NCBI RefSeq assembly: GCF_024181385.1
Contig: NZ_CP051305.1
Location: 682,001 to 746,000, forward strand
DNA from: Treponema sp. OMZ 798
Lineage (GTDB): Bacteria > Spirochaetota > Spirochaetia > Treponematales > Treponemataceae
Direction: 5' to 3'
DNA length: 64,000 nt
Shown here: positions 32,783-40,194 of the stretch, in pieces
How the letters are laid out: the number at the start of each line of letters is the position of its first letter
Position numbering within the stretch: position 1 is the stretch's first letter
Position numbers and translations under genes: made by a program
Notes under the pieces: model-generated
Told to the model about the DNA's origin: nothing
The model's input: the letters and a program-made list of their open reading frames with translations, nothing else
Database searches by the model: none

Positions 32783-33994
32783 ATGGTTAATAAAAGAATG
32801 GGTGCAAAGATTGCACTTATATTGGTTACACTTGCAGTTTTATTTACTGCATGTAAGTCTATGCCTGCTGTAGTGGAAGTAAGTCCCGATAAATTGGTAG
32901 CAGGACAAGAACTTGCAGCTTGGAAAGGTAAATGGGTTTCTACTTATACGGTAATGAATGATGAGTCATTGAATGCAGCCTATAAGAAGACTGCTGAAGG
33001 AATGCCTTATTATACTGAAGGCGGTTTGAAGGCTGCCGTCAAAGATATGTATGGAAGTTCTGTAACCGCTATGAAATTTAACGGTACCAATAAGGTTACT
33101 CTTACAATGCAGAAGAAAGACGGTAGTAAATCCAATGTAGTATGTGAATACAAATACATGGGTACGAAGGCTGTTCCCGGTTATGAGGGTTCACTTTGGT
33201 ATACGTTTGAAGCGGTAAACCCAGGAAAAGAATTGCAGGCTGTAAAAAATATGATTATTATGCCTCCTCATCAACACGGAGATGGTCCTCTTCATTGGCA
33301 TGTTCGTTTCGGCTACTACGGTTTTGATTGGCTTATAAACGGAGAAAAATCATGGCCTACCTTTGTTCCGGCCTCAACAAAAAAGAACGATATGTTAAAG
33401 GGTGCAGAATCTTCAATTGAAACTATGCCTAAATGGACGGATGCAGCTCCCTTTAAGTCTTATGCAGAACACGGAAGGTGGATCAATAGTCTCCTTGTTT
33501 TTGAAAATTCAAGCAAAGAGGTTATGGATGTCTATGCTAAGCTCATCAAAGAGTTTGAAGGAAAAAATCCTAAGGGCGGAGACTTTACCAGAGCAGAAAT
33601 TATTGCAGAATTGCAAAAAAGCGATGACAGTTTAAAAGATTTTACTCATCTTGAGTTTAATATAAAAGACGGAAAAAATGAGCTTATAGTTTTTAAAGGT
33701 TCGAAAGAAATCTTCAGATCAAACTATGTAAGAGTTGCGCCCGGCAAGGCAAAGGCTTATATGACAATGAAAGCCGAAAAGAAAGATGCCGGAATGTTCT
33801 CTCTTATATCCTTTGTAGTTGTTCATGGTGCTCCTAATTATCACTTCCATTTGTGGTACGGAGCAACCGAAGAGGATATTGCTGCTCAGAGAGGTACTCC
33901 TACCTGTTACAAGGTAGATGTTCCTGCCGATATCCGAGCTAGCGGTATTGAAAGATCCGCAAAAAGAACTCTTTCAGCATTAACCGGAAAATAG
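32783..33994 (+). CDS. Lipoprotein with two ZinT-like metal-binding domains (copy 1)
   Basis: 403 residues. The lipobox is VLFTAC. Domain 1 (about 40-210) matches ZinT: LAAWKGKWVSTY, CEYKYMG, a His cluster PPHQHGDGPLHWHVRFG, and SWPTFVP. Domain 2 (about 220-400) repeats the theme: FTHLEFNIKDGKNELIVF and VVHGAPNYHFHLWYGA. E. coli ZinT uses a His plus a following HxH to bind Zn/Cd; both domains here keep that arrangement. The ribosome site AAAGGAG is strong. The protein is a likely outer-membrane or periplasmic metal chaperone. It has a near-copy directly downstream. The metal could be cobalt given the upstream riboswitch. Confidence 0.8.
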   Translation: MVNKRMGAKIALILVTLAVLFTACKSMPAVVEVSPDKLVAGQELAAWKGKWVSTYTVMNDESLNAAYKKTAEGMPYYTEGGLKAAVKDMYGSSVTAMKFNGTNKVTLTMQKKDGSKSNVVCEYKYMGTKAVPGYEGSLWYTFEAVNPGKELQAVKNMIIMPPHQHGDGPLHWHVRFGYYGFDWLINGEKSWPTFVPASTKKNDMLKGAESSIETMPKWTDAAPFKSYAEHGRWINSLLVFENSSKEVMDVYAKLIKEFEGKNPKGGDFTRAEIIAELQKSDDSLKDFTHLEFNIKDGKNELIVFKGSKEIFRSNYVRVAPGKAKAYMTMKAEKKDAGMFSLISFVVVHGAPNYHFHLWYGATEEDIAAQRGTPTCYKVDVPADIRASGIERSAKRTLSALTGK

Positions 33995-34017
33995 TTCTGT
34001 TATTAAAAATGAAATTG

Positions 34018-34046
34018 CTGCCGATTGTTTAAATATAAATCGGCAG
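34018..34046 (+). terminator. Hairpin between the two ZinT-like genes
   Basis: A 9-bp perfect stem (CTGCCGATT at 34018-34026 with 34038-34046) without a strong T-run, so probably an attenuator or processing site within the operon. Confidence 0.5.
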
Positions 34047-34080
34047 CATTTAGTCATAATTTTATTTTAAGGAGATGTTT

Positions 34081-35304
34081 ATGTCTAATAAAAAAATCGG
34101 TGCAAAAATTGCACTTATTTTGATTGCTGTTGCGGTAGCATTTACTGCATGTAAGTCCATGCCTGAAGCCGTTAAGTCGGCTAAGGCTGAAGTTGAAAAA
34201 CTTATTCCCGGAAAGGAGCTTGCTGCCTGGAAAGGTGAATGGGTTTCGGTGGATGTTGTAAAAAATGATCCTTCTTTGAAAGAATTATACAAAGAAGCTG
34301 CATCAAAGAATTCAAATTATACCCAAGAGGGTATCAAAGATGCTATTGAAGGAAGAAGAAAGACGCCTTTTGCAAGGGTAAAATTTGACGGGACTAATAA
34401 GATAAGTTTTACCGTTATTGATGCAGACGGAAAACAAAAAGAGATCGTTGCCGAATATAAATATCTAGGCAAGGTTCCTATGCCCGGTTATGAAGGTTCT
34501 TTTTGGGAAACATTTGAGGCTGTAAAAAATGTACGCGGACTTACTATGGCCAAGTATATGATCTGTACTCATCCTCATAGCCATGACGGAGGACAGGTTC
34601 ACTGGCATGTAAGATTCGGCGAAACGAATATTGATACCCTTGTAAAAAAAGCCGATCCTTCTTATTGGCCTACCTATGTTGACGGTTCGACAAGCAATGA
34701 AAAACTTTTGGAAAATTTTAAAAAATCGATAGAAAATAGTGCTGCAAAACTTCCTGCACCCTTTGCCGTTTATGCTAAAGAAGGAAAATGGATGAACAGC
34801 TCCTTAATTTACGATAATACAAGTGCTGAAGTTAATGCTGCTTACGACAAAATCATCAAAGAATTTGCCGGAAAAAATCCTAAGGGCGGAGACTTTACAA
34901 AGGCCGAAATCATTGCCGAAATGAAAAAAGCATACGGAACAACAGAGCTTTATACTCACATCGAATTTGTTACCGAGAATGGAAAGAACGAATTTGTAAT
35001 GTATAAGGACGGAAAAGAAATTTACAGGGCAGCTTATAAGAGAACTGCCGAAAATGCCGCCAAACCCGGATCGCTTGCCGTTAAAACAGACAAAAAAGAT
35101 GCAGGAATGTTTAAAACGATTTCTCTTACGAGTGCAGGAGGAAGCCCTGCGCATTTCCACTTCTGGTATGGTATGACAGATGCCGATTTTGCTAAAATTA
35201 AAGAAAAACCGACTTGCATACCTGCAAATTCATCAAACGAAATGATTGCAAAGCGCGTTGAAGGTTCTTGCCGCAAAATTTTAAGCGGACTCATACAAAA
35301 ATAA
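34081..35304 (+). CDS. Lipoprotein with two ZinT-like domains (copy 2)
   Basis: 407 residues from the ATG at 34081 (AAGGAG 6 nt upstream); an ATG two codons earlier abuts the ribosome site. The lipobox VAFTAC is followed by the same KSMP as copy 1, and the opening segments are nearly identical, showing a recent tandem duplication. Domain 1 has HPHSHDGGQVHWHVRFG. Domain 2 has SPAHFHFWYG but lacks the first His seen in copy 1, so its site may be weaker or altered. A stem-loop follows the gene. Confidence 0.8.
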   Translation: MSNKKIGAKIALILIAVAVAFTACKSMPEAVKSAKAEVEKLIPGKELAAWKGEWVSVDVVKNDPSLKELYKEAASKNSNYTQEGIKDAIEGRRKTPFARVKFDGTNKISFTVIDADGKQKEIVAEYKYLGKVPMPGYEGSFWETFEAVKNVRGLTMAKYMICTHPHSHDGGQVHWHVRFGETNIDTLVKKADPSYWPTYVDGSTSNEKLLENFKKSIENSAAKLPAPFAVYAKEGKWMNSSLIYDNTSAEVNAAYDKIIKEFAGKNPKGGDFTKAEIIAEMKKAYGTTELYTHIEFVTENGKNEFVMYKDGKEIYRAAYKRTAENAAKPGSLAVKTDKKDAGMFKTISLTSAGGSPAHFHFWYGMTDADFAKIKEKPTCIPANSSNEMIAKRVEGSCRKILSGLIQK

Positions 35305-35311
35305 ATGGATA

Positions 35312-35342
35312 TTCCTCTAAGGTCTGATTGACTTTAGAGGAA
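35312..35342 (+). terminator. Hairpin after the second ZinT-like gene
   Basis: A 9-bp stem (TTCCTCTAA at 35312-35320 with 35334-35342), followed by a weak T-rich stretch (CTTATTTG). It may partly separate the last NikL-like gene from the operon. Confidence 0.5.
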
Positions 35343-35386
35343 CTTATTTGATATTATAATAAAAAATTTTAATAGGAGAAGGAAAG

Positions 35387-35725
35387 ATGAAAAAAAGAAC
35401 AGCTATTTTTATTTGTTTTTTAGTATTGGGAGCAGCTCTTTTGTTTGCTCATGCCCCGAGGTTGCTTTGCTATGACAATGGCGACGGAACCTTTACCTGT
35501 GAAGGCGGTTTTTCTGACGGCTCACCCGCTGCAGGTACCGAAATACGCATTGAAAACCCCAAGGAAAAGGATCCCAAAAAAAAGGTTATTCTTAAGACCA
35601 AGCTTGACAAAAACAATGAGGTTATCATTAAATATGCCGACATCAAGGTAAAAGACTTTGTGATTATCTTTGATGCAGGCCCCGGCCATATTGTAAAAGT
35701 AAAATCAAGCGATATCGAAAAATAA
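35387..35725 (+). CDS. NikL-like periplasmic protein (copy 2)
   Basis: 112 residues. The signal peptide ends ALLFA, then HAPRLLCYDNGDGT: a predicted N-terminal His and the same DNGDGT, GGFSDGSPAAG and FDAGPGHIVK elements as the protein at 29.6 kb. It has no C-terminal linker or membrane helix, so it should be soluble. It mirrors the anchored/soluble pairing seen for the DUF4198 proteins. An AGGAGAAGG ribosome site precedes the ATG. The metal is unknown. Confidence 0.65.
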   Translation: MKKRTAIFICFLVLGAALLFAHAPRLLCYDNGDGTFTCEGGFSDGSPAAGTEIRIENPKEKDPKKKVILKTKLDKNNEVIIKYADIKVKDFVIIFDAGPGHIVKVKSSDIEK

Positions 35726-35746
35726 GCCTTGGTTTTGCTGTTTATT

Positions 35747-35782
35747 AAAAAGGGACTTTGTTTTACACTGTCCCTTTTTTTT
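35747..35782. terminator. Terminator shared by the metal island and sufU
   Basis: A 10-bp stem (AAAAAGGGAC at 35747-35756 with GTCCCTTTTT from 35770) followed by a T-run on the plus strand and A-rich sequence on the other. It overlaps the last codons of sufU. Confidence 0.85.
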
Positions 35783-36206
35783 CGTTTAAAAGAACATCGG
35801 CTGAGTGCCAGCTTAAAGTTGCACATTTTATGCGGGCAGGCATTTGGGCAAAGTATTCCAAGATTTGAGCATCTTCCAGTTCTTCCTTTTCTTCTTCAGA
35901 AACTTCTTTCCCGTTCATCATCTTAAAAAATATTTCTACCTTGCGTTTGCCTTCTTCGGCTTTTTTTCCTTTTATAAGTTCGATGAGCATATTTGTAGAA
36001 GCCGTAGAAATTGCACAGCCCCTTCCTAAAAAAGAAGCCTCTTCGATGATTCCGTCTTTTTCCCTGATGAGGAGGGTAAGGTCATCACCGCATGAGGGGT
36101 TATGACCTCTTTCTATCTTTACGCCTTCTCCCGAAAGTTCCCGGCAGTTTTCTTTTTTTCGGGAATATTCCAAAATCATTTCCTGATAAATTGTATCTAT
36201 ATCCAT
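35763..36206 (-). CDS. sufU: Iron-sulfur scaffold / sulfur-acceptor protein SufU
   Basis: 147 residues of the IscU/SufU family. The three metal-ligand cysteines appear in NPSCGDD, GRGCAIS and RIKCATLSWH; the Asp after the first Cys is also kept. The insertion between the second and third Cys marks the SufU subtype, which takes sulfur from SufS using bound zinc. It lies 26 nt downstream of sufS on the same strand, as in many Firmicutes-type SUF systems. The other suf genes (sufBCD) are not in the window. Confidence 0.92.
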   Translation of the reverse strand: MDIDTIYQEMILEYSRKKENCRELSGEGVKIERGHNPSCGDDLTLLIREKDGIIEEASFLGRGCAISTASTNMLIELIKGKKAEEGKRKVEIFFKMMNGKEVSEEEKEELEDAQILEYFAQMPARIKCATLSWHSADVLLNEKKGTV

Positions 36207-36232
36207 TTATGTTTCCTTATCAATATTCTTTT

Positions 36233-37435
36233 TTAATCCTTTAAAAAAACGCTTTTTACTTTTTTTAAGGCCGTAATCATAACATCGATGTCTTCTTTTG
36301 TGTTAAAAATAGAAAAACTTGCACGGCAGCAGGAGTTTATGTTTAAGTGAGCCATTAGGGGCTGAGTACAATGATGTCCGCTTCTTACCATGACTCCGTA
36401 CTCGTTTAAGATATAGGAAGTGTCGTGCGAGTGTACATCTTTTACATTAAAGGCGATTATGCCTGCCCGCTCCGGAGCATCGGTTCCGTAGGTTTCAACA
36501 AAATCGAGTTTTTTTAATTCTGAAAGAGCATAATCGTCCAATTCTTTTACGGTTTTTTCTATATTGGCATAGCCGATTTTTTCTATATATTCTATTGCGT
36601 GTTTAAGAGAAACTATGGCGGAAGTGTCATGGGTGCCGCCCTCGTATTTATAAGGGGCTTCCTTAAACTCGCTTGAATCTTCCGTAACAAAATTGATCAT
36701 ATCTCCGCCGTATAAAAAAGGCGGCATCTTGTCTAATAGCTCTTTTTTCCCGTAAAGCACTCCGGCTCCGAAGTCGGAAAAAATCTTATGGCCCGAAAAA
36801 ACCAAAAAATCGCAGTCAAGGGCCGATACGTTCTGCCTGTAGTGAGCTATCGATTGGGCTGCATCGACTACAACAACGGCTCCGTTTTCATGGGCGAGTT
36901 TTATAACTTCTTCTACAGGGTTTATAATTCCTGTTGCATTTACCACGCTTGAAAGGGCAACAACCTTCGTTTTAGCCGAAAGTTTTGCTTTAAAGTCATT
37001 CATGTCCAAAGTGCCGTTTTTATTTAGGTAGATAAATTTTAGGGCTGCCCCCGTTTGTTTTGCAACAAACTGCCAAGGTACAAGATTTGCGTGATGGTTT
37101 GATACAGCCAATAGAATTTCATCTCCGCTTTTAAGCTGCGATAAGCCGTAGCAATAGGCGATGATGTTTAAAGCCTCTGTAGAATTTTTTGTAAATACAA
37201 TGCTTTCTATTTTATCTGCCCCGATAAATTCGGCCGTTTTTTTTCTTGTTTCTTCAACCAAAATGGAAGAAGCTATTGCAAGGGAATGAGAGCCCCGCCC
37301 CGCATTTCCGTTTGAGTGTAAAAAATATTCTTTAACGCCTTCTATAACTTGTAAAGGCCTTTGTGCCGTTGCCGCCGAATCCAAATAATGAATGTTAGGA
37401 TTTTGCATAAGCAAAGGAAAATCGCTTTTATACAT
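36233..37435 (-). CDS. sufS: Cysteine desulfurase SufS
   Basis: 400 residues of the class V PLP aminotransferase fold. The PLP lysine is in SGHKIFSDFGAG, the active-site cysteine in RSGHHCTQPLM, and the N-terminal NIHYLDSAATAQRP matches group II (SufS/CsdA) desulfurases. It removes sulfur from cysteine and hands it to SufU for iron-sulfur cluster assembly. AAGGAG lies 11 nt before the ATG. It is convergent with the metal-uptake island, so iron import and cluster assembly are neighbours. Confidence 0.94.
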   Translation of the reverse strand: MYKSDFPLLMQNPNIHYLDSAATAQRPLQVIEGVKEYFLHSNGNAGRGSHSLAIASSILVEETRKKTAEFIGADKIESIVFTKNSTEALNIIAYCYGLSQLKSGDEILLAVSNHHANLVPWQFVAKQTGAALKFIYLNKNGTLDMNDFKAKLSAKTKVVALSSVVNATGIINPVEEVIKLAHENGAVVVVDAAQSIAHYRQNVSALDCDFLVFSGHKIFSDFGAGVLYGKKELLDKMPPFLYGGDMINFVTEDSSEFKEAPYKYEGGTHDTSAIVSLKHAIEYIEKIGYANIEKTVKELDDYALSELKKLDFVETYGTDAPERAGIIAFNVKDVHSHDTSYILNEYGVMVRSGHHCTQPLMAHLNINSCCRASFSIFNTKEDIDVMITALKKVKSVFLKD

Positions 37436-37574
37436 CTATTTCTATGCTCCTTAAAGCCGCATTTAAAGTTCTATTCATTTTACAAAAAAATCGGCCTTTT
37501 GTCCAGCAATGGGGAAAAGCCTATAAGCCGCAAGACCGTTTATCTGCTTTCCGCAACCCCGACCTCTTGCAGAA

Positions 37575-37655
37575 ATGCTTATAAAAAATGGGGTAGTGTA
37601 CCACTCCGATTTAAAAGATATACAAAACGCTTACAAAATAGCTATGGAGGTATGA
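37575..37655 (+). pseudogene. 3' remnant of a HigB/RelE-type toxin gene
   Basis: The frame 37575-37655 ends SDLKDIQNAYKIAMEV, resembling the last helix of HigB-like toxins (a KDIxxAxxIA pattern), and lies directly before a cognate-type antitoxin gene. Upstream the frame is broken, and no full toxin of about 100 residues is found, so it appears to be a decayed toxin. Confidence 0.45.
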
Positions 37656-37656
37656 A

Positions 37657-37944
37657 ATGAAAGTTACTAAATGGGATATGGCAGATTACATAGAAACAGC
37701 CGAAGACGTACTAATTTATTTATCCACAGCCCTTGAAGAAGGCGAGCCTGCCGATGTTATAAATGTACTTGGAGCAATATCCCGTTCAAAAGGCATGACA
37801 CAGCTTGCAAAACAAATAGGCGTAAGCCGTGAAGCTCTTTATACTTCTTTGTCCGAAAAGGGCAACCCCTCATTTTCAACCGTCTTTAACATACTTCGAT
37901 CAATGGGCATAACGCTCCACGCACGCCTAACCGAAACGGCTTAA
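37657..37944 (+). CDS. HigA-like addiction-module antidote (orphan)
   Basis: 95 residues. It opens TKWDMADYIETAEDVLIYLS, then a helix-turn-helix (MTQLAKQIGVSREALYTSLS) and NPSFSTVFNILRSMGI, the pattern of the putative addiction-module antidote family paired with HigB/RelE toxins. GGAGG lies 7 nt upstream. Only a 3' toxin remnant precedes it, so it is now an orphan antitoxin or a regulator. Confidence 0.85.
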   Translation: MKVTKWDMADYIETAEDVLIYLSTALEEGEPADVINVLGAISRSKGMTQLAKQIGVSREALYTSLSEKGNPSFSTVFNILRSMGITLHARLTETA

Positions 37945-37962
37945 TTCCACATTCCTAATTAA

Positions 37963-37982
37963 GCATTCCTAATTAGGAATGC
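37963..37982. repeat. Perfect 20-bp palindrome
   Basis: GCATTCCTAATTAGGAATGC, preceded by a direct repeat of ATTCCTAATT at 37951-37960. It may be a terminator stem for the orphan antitoxin or a protein-binding site. Confidence 0.6.
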
Positions 37983-38036
37983 CCAATTATAAACCGCAAA
38001 AATAAAAAAGCTATTAACCAAAAATAAAAAAACAGC

Positions 38037-38065
38037 TTGACATATAATCAAAAAATGATTATAAT
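38037..38065 (+). promoter_or_regulatory. Toxin-antitoxin promoter with embedded operator
   Basis: Perfect TTGACA (38037-38042), a 17-nt spacer and perfect TATAAT (38060-38065). The inverted repeat TATAATCA (38043-38050) / TGATTATA (38056-38063) fills the spacer and enters the -10 box, a good autorepression operator. The toxin ATG is only 6 nt beyond the -10 box. Confidence 0.8.
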
Positions 38066-38071
38066 TTATAT

Positions 38072-38335
38072 ATGTATAGGATAATCCAAAAAAAGCGGAT
38101 AACAAAAGCTGTAGCAAAAATGCCGCAAAAAGAACAAGAACTATATGCCCAGCTAATACTGGATTTAAAAGAATCAGGCCCCGTGCAAACATGCTGGCCT
38201 AATTTCAGTTCTTTAGGCAAAAATAAATATCATTGCCACCTATCCTATCATTGGATTGCCTGTTGGAAAGAAACAATCAAAGGTATTGAAATGGAGGTAT
38301 ACTATGCAGGTTCACGTGAAAATGCCCCTTATTAA
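38072..38335 (+). CDS. RelE/HigB-type toxin
   Basis: 87 residues, basic. Its pattern (RITKAVAKMPQKEQELYAQL, then KNKYHCHLSYHWIACW and MEVYYAGSRENAPY) is that of RelE-superfamily toxins, usually ribosome-dependent mRNA endonucleases. The antitoxin frame begins inside its last codons. No ribosome site is present; the promoter geometry implies a leaderless mRNA. Confidence 0.82.
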   Translation: MYRIIQKKRITKAVAKMPQKEQELYAQLILDLKESGPVQTCWPNFSSLGKNKYHCHLSYHWIACWKETIKGIEMEVYYAGSRENAPY

Positions 38336-38660
38336 AATTGAAGGCGACATTCCGCCCGATTTATTGGCATTCGTAAAAACACAATACAAACATGTTACCG
38401 TCGAATATGATGACGATGACGAATACGAAGAGGTAACTGAAACCGAATGGTTTAAGAACATTCAAAAAAATATGACACCTCAAAAAACATTAAAACTTTT
38501 AAGAAACCGTGACAATCTTACACAGGCTGGACTTGCAGAAAAACTTTGTATCAATGTACAAAATGTTTCCGGAATGGAGCGGGGAGTCCGCCCTATAAGT
38601 ATAGCTATGGCAAAAAAACTGGGCGCCGTATTTAACACAAGCTACAAAAAATTTTTATAG
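38304..38660 (+). CDS. HigA/XRE-type antitoxin
   Basis: 118 residues from the ATG at 38304, 6 nt after GGAGG, overlapping the toxin by 32 bp. An acidic segment (YDDDDEYEEVTE) is followed by an XRE helix-turn-helix (NLTQAGLAEKLCINVQNVSG). In this family the antitoxin neutralises the toxin and represses the shared promoter. Order and overlap fit a type II module. Confidence 0.85.
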   Translation: MQVHVKMPLIKIEGDIPPDLLAFVKTQYKHVTVEYDDDDEYEEVTETEWFKNIQKNMTPQKTLKLLRNRDNLTQAGLAEKLCINVQNVSGMERGVRPISIAMAKKLGAVFNTSYKKFL

Positions 38661-38695
38661 TTTATTATGATACAATTTTGCCTTATTTTTCCATC

Positions 38696-38724
38696 TTGAT
38701 CTTTTTTATATTTTAGACTATATT
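38696..38724 (+). promoter_or_regulatory. Promoter of the 39-codon reading frame
   Basis: TTGATC (38696-38701), a 17-nt spacer and TATATT (38719-38724), ending 6 nt before an ATG. Confidence 0.45.
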
Positions 38725-38730
38725 GTTTCT

Positions 38731-38850
38731 ATGATAGCTAAATCTTACTTAGGCTTAAAGTTAAATCTTTCGCACTCTAATTTATTGCACACGGCTAGTG
38801 TGTTAAAAAATATTAGCCTGAGTTTACCCCCCCCCCAATTTCGCTATTAA
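38731..38850 (+). CDS. Possible 39-residue small protein with poly-C tract
   Basis: An ATG 6 nt after a plausible -10 box opens a frame beginning MIAKSYLGLKLNLSHSNLL. Ten consecutive C residues (38827-38836) encode three prolines near the end, before QFRY and a stop. No family is recognised. Slippage in the C-tract would change the last few residues. The case rests on the promoter geometry, which matches the window's other leaderless starts. Confidence 0.3.
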   Translation: MIAKSYLGLKLNLSHSNLLHTASVLKNISLSLPPPQFRY

Positions 38851-38900
38851 GTAGAATATCTCTAATTAAAGCTTTTAATATTTATTTTTCTCAATGTACA

Positions 38901-38938
38901 AACCGCAGAGTAGGCTTTATTCGGCTTTGCGGTTTTTT
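38901..38938 (+). terminator. Terminator upstream of the SUMF1 lipoprotein gene
   Basis: Stem AACCGCAGAG (38901-38910) with CTTTGCGGTT (about 38925-38933, one G-U pair), followed by six T. It would end the antitoxin/small-ORF transcript, or act as a leader attenuator of the next gene. Confidence 0.65.
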
Positions 38939-38972
38939 GTATAAATTTAATTATTTAAAAGGAGAATTAGTT

Positions 38973-40154
38973 ATGAAACAGACTAATTTCAAATTTAAGA
39001 CTAAGGTCTTAAATCGGGCAGTAAGTTTTACTGCATTGTTGTTGGCTGCAGGACTTTTTATCGGCTTATTAACCGGTTGTCCTACAGGTCAGGGAAAATC
39101 AGGCGGAAGTCAATCTTCCGAAGTAATTCCTAATACTCCCGGAAAGGCTTACACTGTGGAAGGTGTAACTTTTGTGATGAAGTCTATAAAGGCTGTAAGC
39201 GGTGCCGGGAATCAGCTGGGAGCAGAGTATATCTATAATAATGGATTACATGATATACAGCTTTCAGCCTACAACATAGGAGAAACTGAGGTAACGCAGG
39301 AGCTATGGAACAAAGTTATGGATAAAAATCCCAGTGTTTTTAAATCTAATCCTGCATCCGGAGAGGTACAACAAAGGCGTCCTGTAGAAAACATCAACTG
39401 GTACCATGCAATAGCCTTTTGTAATAAGCTCAGCCTAAAGCTTAATCTTGAACCTTGCTATACGGTAAAAGTTGGAGGAAGTCCTGTTGATTTTGATACT
39501 CTTACCTTTGATCAAATTCCCACAACCGATAATGCTGATTGGAATAAGGCTGAACTAGATATGAGTAAGAACGGCTTTAGGCTTCCGACGGAGGCAGAAT
39601 GGGAGTGGGCTGCTAAGGGAGGAAAAAAATATATATGGCCTAATACAAATCAAAAGGATAGGTTAATAGAATATGCTTGGTATTCAAATCTTGACGGTGG
39701 AGATTCGGATCTAAAGACCCATGAAGTTAAAAAGAAAAAGCCTAATTATTATGGCCTTTACGACATCGCAGGAAATGTAATGGAGTGGTGCTGGGATTGG
39801 CAGGAAAATATTAACGCCGGAGCTGTATTACCACAAGACTATTCCGGCCCTGAGAGTATGTTCAAAGATAAAAAATTAAATAAAGAGGTAATATTTATGG
39901 TAAATAATAAGCTAAGAGACGGAATATTTTTAATAATACGTGAGTTTAAAAATAATATAGGAAATAATAATTTTATCCCTATGACCAGTTTTGACTCAAA
40001 AATAAGTAAATATTTGGGGCAATATTCAAGAGAAGAAATTGGCTCTGAACTTGAAAAAATGCAGCAGGAAGGGCTTATCTTTTTTCGGAAAGATTCAGGT
40101 CTTGCTCATGGCGGTATCAGTCTTACTACTGAAGGAAGAGATATAATTTTTTAA
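38973..40154 (+). CDS. Truncated SUMF1-domain lipoprotein fused to a winged-helix-like tail
   Basis: 393 residues. The lipobox is GLLTGC. Residues about 45-300 are a SUMF1 (formylglycine-generating-enzyme fold) domain: YNIGETEVTQELWNKVM, PVENINWYHAIAFCNKL, FRLPTEAEWEWAAKGG and YGLYDIAGNVMEWCWDW. The expected ending (RGGSW with the active-site Cys region, and GFR) is missing. Instead, after about residue 308 the sequence becomes MVNNKLRDGIFLIIREFK ... ISLTTEGRDIIF, which looks like a small winged-helix protein. An internal ribosome site sits at the junction. This looks like a recombination chimera; the enzyme part cannot be active as formylglycine synthase. Confidence 0.7.
   Translation: MKQTNFKFKTKVLNRAVSFTALLLAAGLFIGLLTGCPTGQGKSGGSQSSEVIPNTPGKAYTVEGVTFVMKSIKAVSGAGNQLGAEYIYNNGLHDIQLSAYNIGETEVTQELWNKVMDKNPSVFKSNPASGEVQQRRPVENINWYHAIAFCNKLSLKLNLEPCYTVKVGGSPVDFDTLTFDQIPTTDNADWNKAELDMSKNGFRLPTEAEWEWAAKGGKKYIWPNTNQKDRLIEYAWYSNLDGGDSDLKTHEVKKKKPNYYGLYDIAGNVMEWCWDWQENINAGAVLPQDYSGPESMFKDKKLNKEVIFMVNNKLRDGIFLIIREFKNNIGNNNFIPMTSFDSKISKYLGQYSREEIGSELEKMQQEGLIFFRKDSGLAHGGISLTTEGRDIIF
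39897..40154 (+). CDS. Winged-helix-like small protein, in frame with the SUMF1 chimera
   Basis: 85 residues from an ATG preceded by AGAGG (about 9 nt), inside the chimeric frame. It is helical then beta-like (EEIGSELEKMQQEGLIFFRK and GISLTTEGRDIIF), as in phage- or transposon-borne winged-helix proteins. Probably it was once a separate gene and may still be translated alone. Confidence 0.4.
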   Translation: MVNNKLRDGIFLIIREFKNNIGNNNFIPMTSFDSKISKYLGQYSREEIGSELEKMQQEGLIFFRKDSGLAHGGISLTTEGRDIIF

Positions 40155-40194
40155 AATTAATATTAAAAAGAGCTAAGAACATACAGTTTATAAT

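Larger units (their letters stand above)
38661..38972 (+). other. Intergenic region with possible small gene, poly-C tract and terminator
   Basis: 312 bases between the antitoxin and the SUMF1 lipoprotein. It holds a promoter (38696-38724), a 39-codon frame (38731-38850) containing ten consecutive C at 38827-38836, a terminator (38901-38938), and the AAAGGAG ribosome site of the next gene. Confidence 0.6.

Noticed and set aside
37361..37660. Plus-strand reading frame of 99 codons across the start of sufS
   Set aside because: It overlaps sufS coding sequence on the other strand, lacks a ribosome site and resembles no protein.
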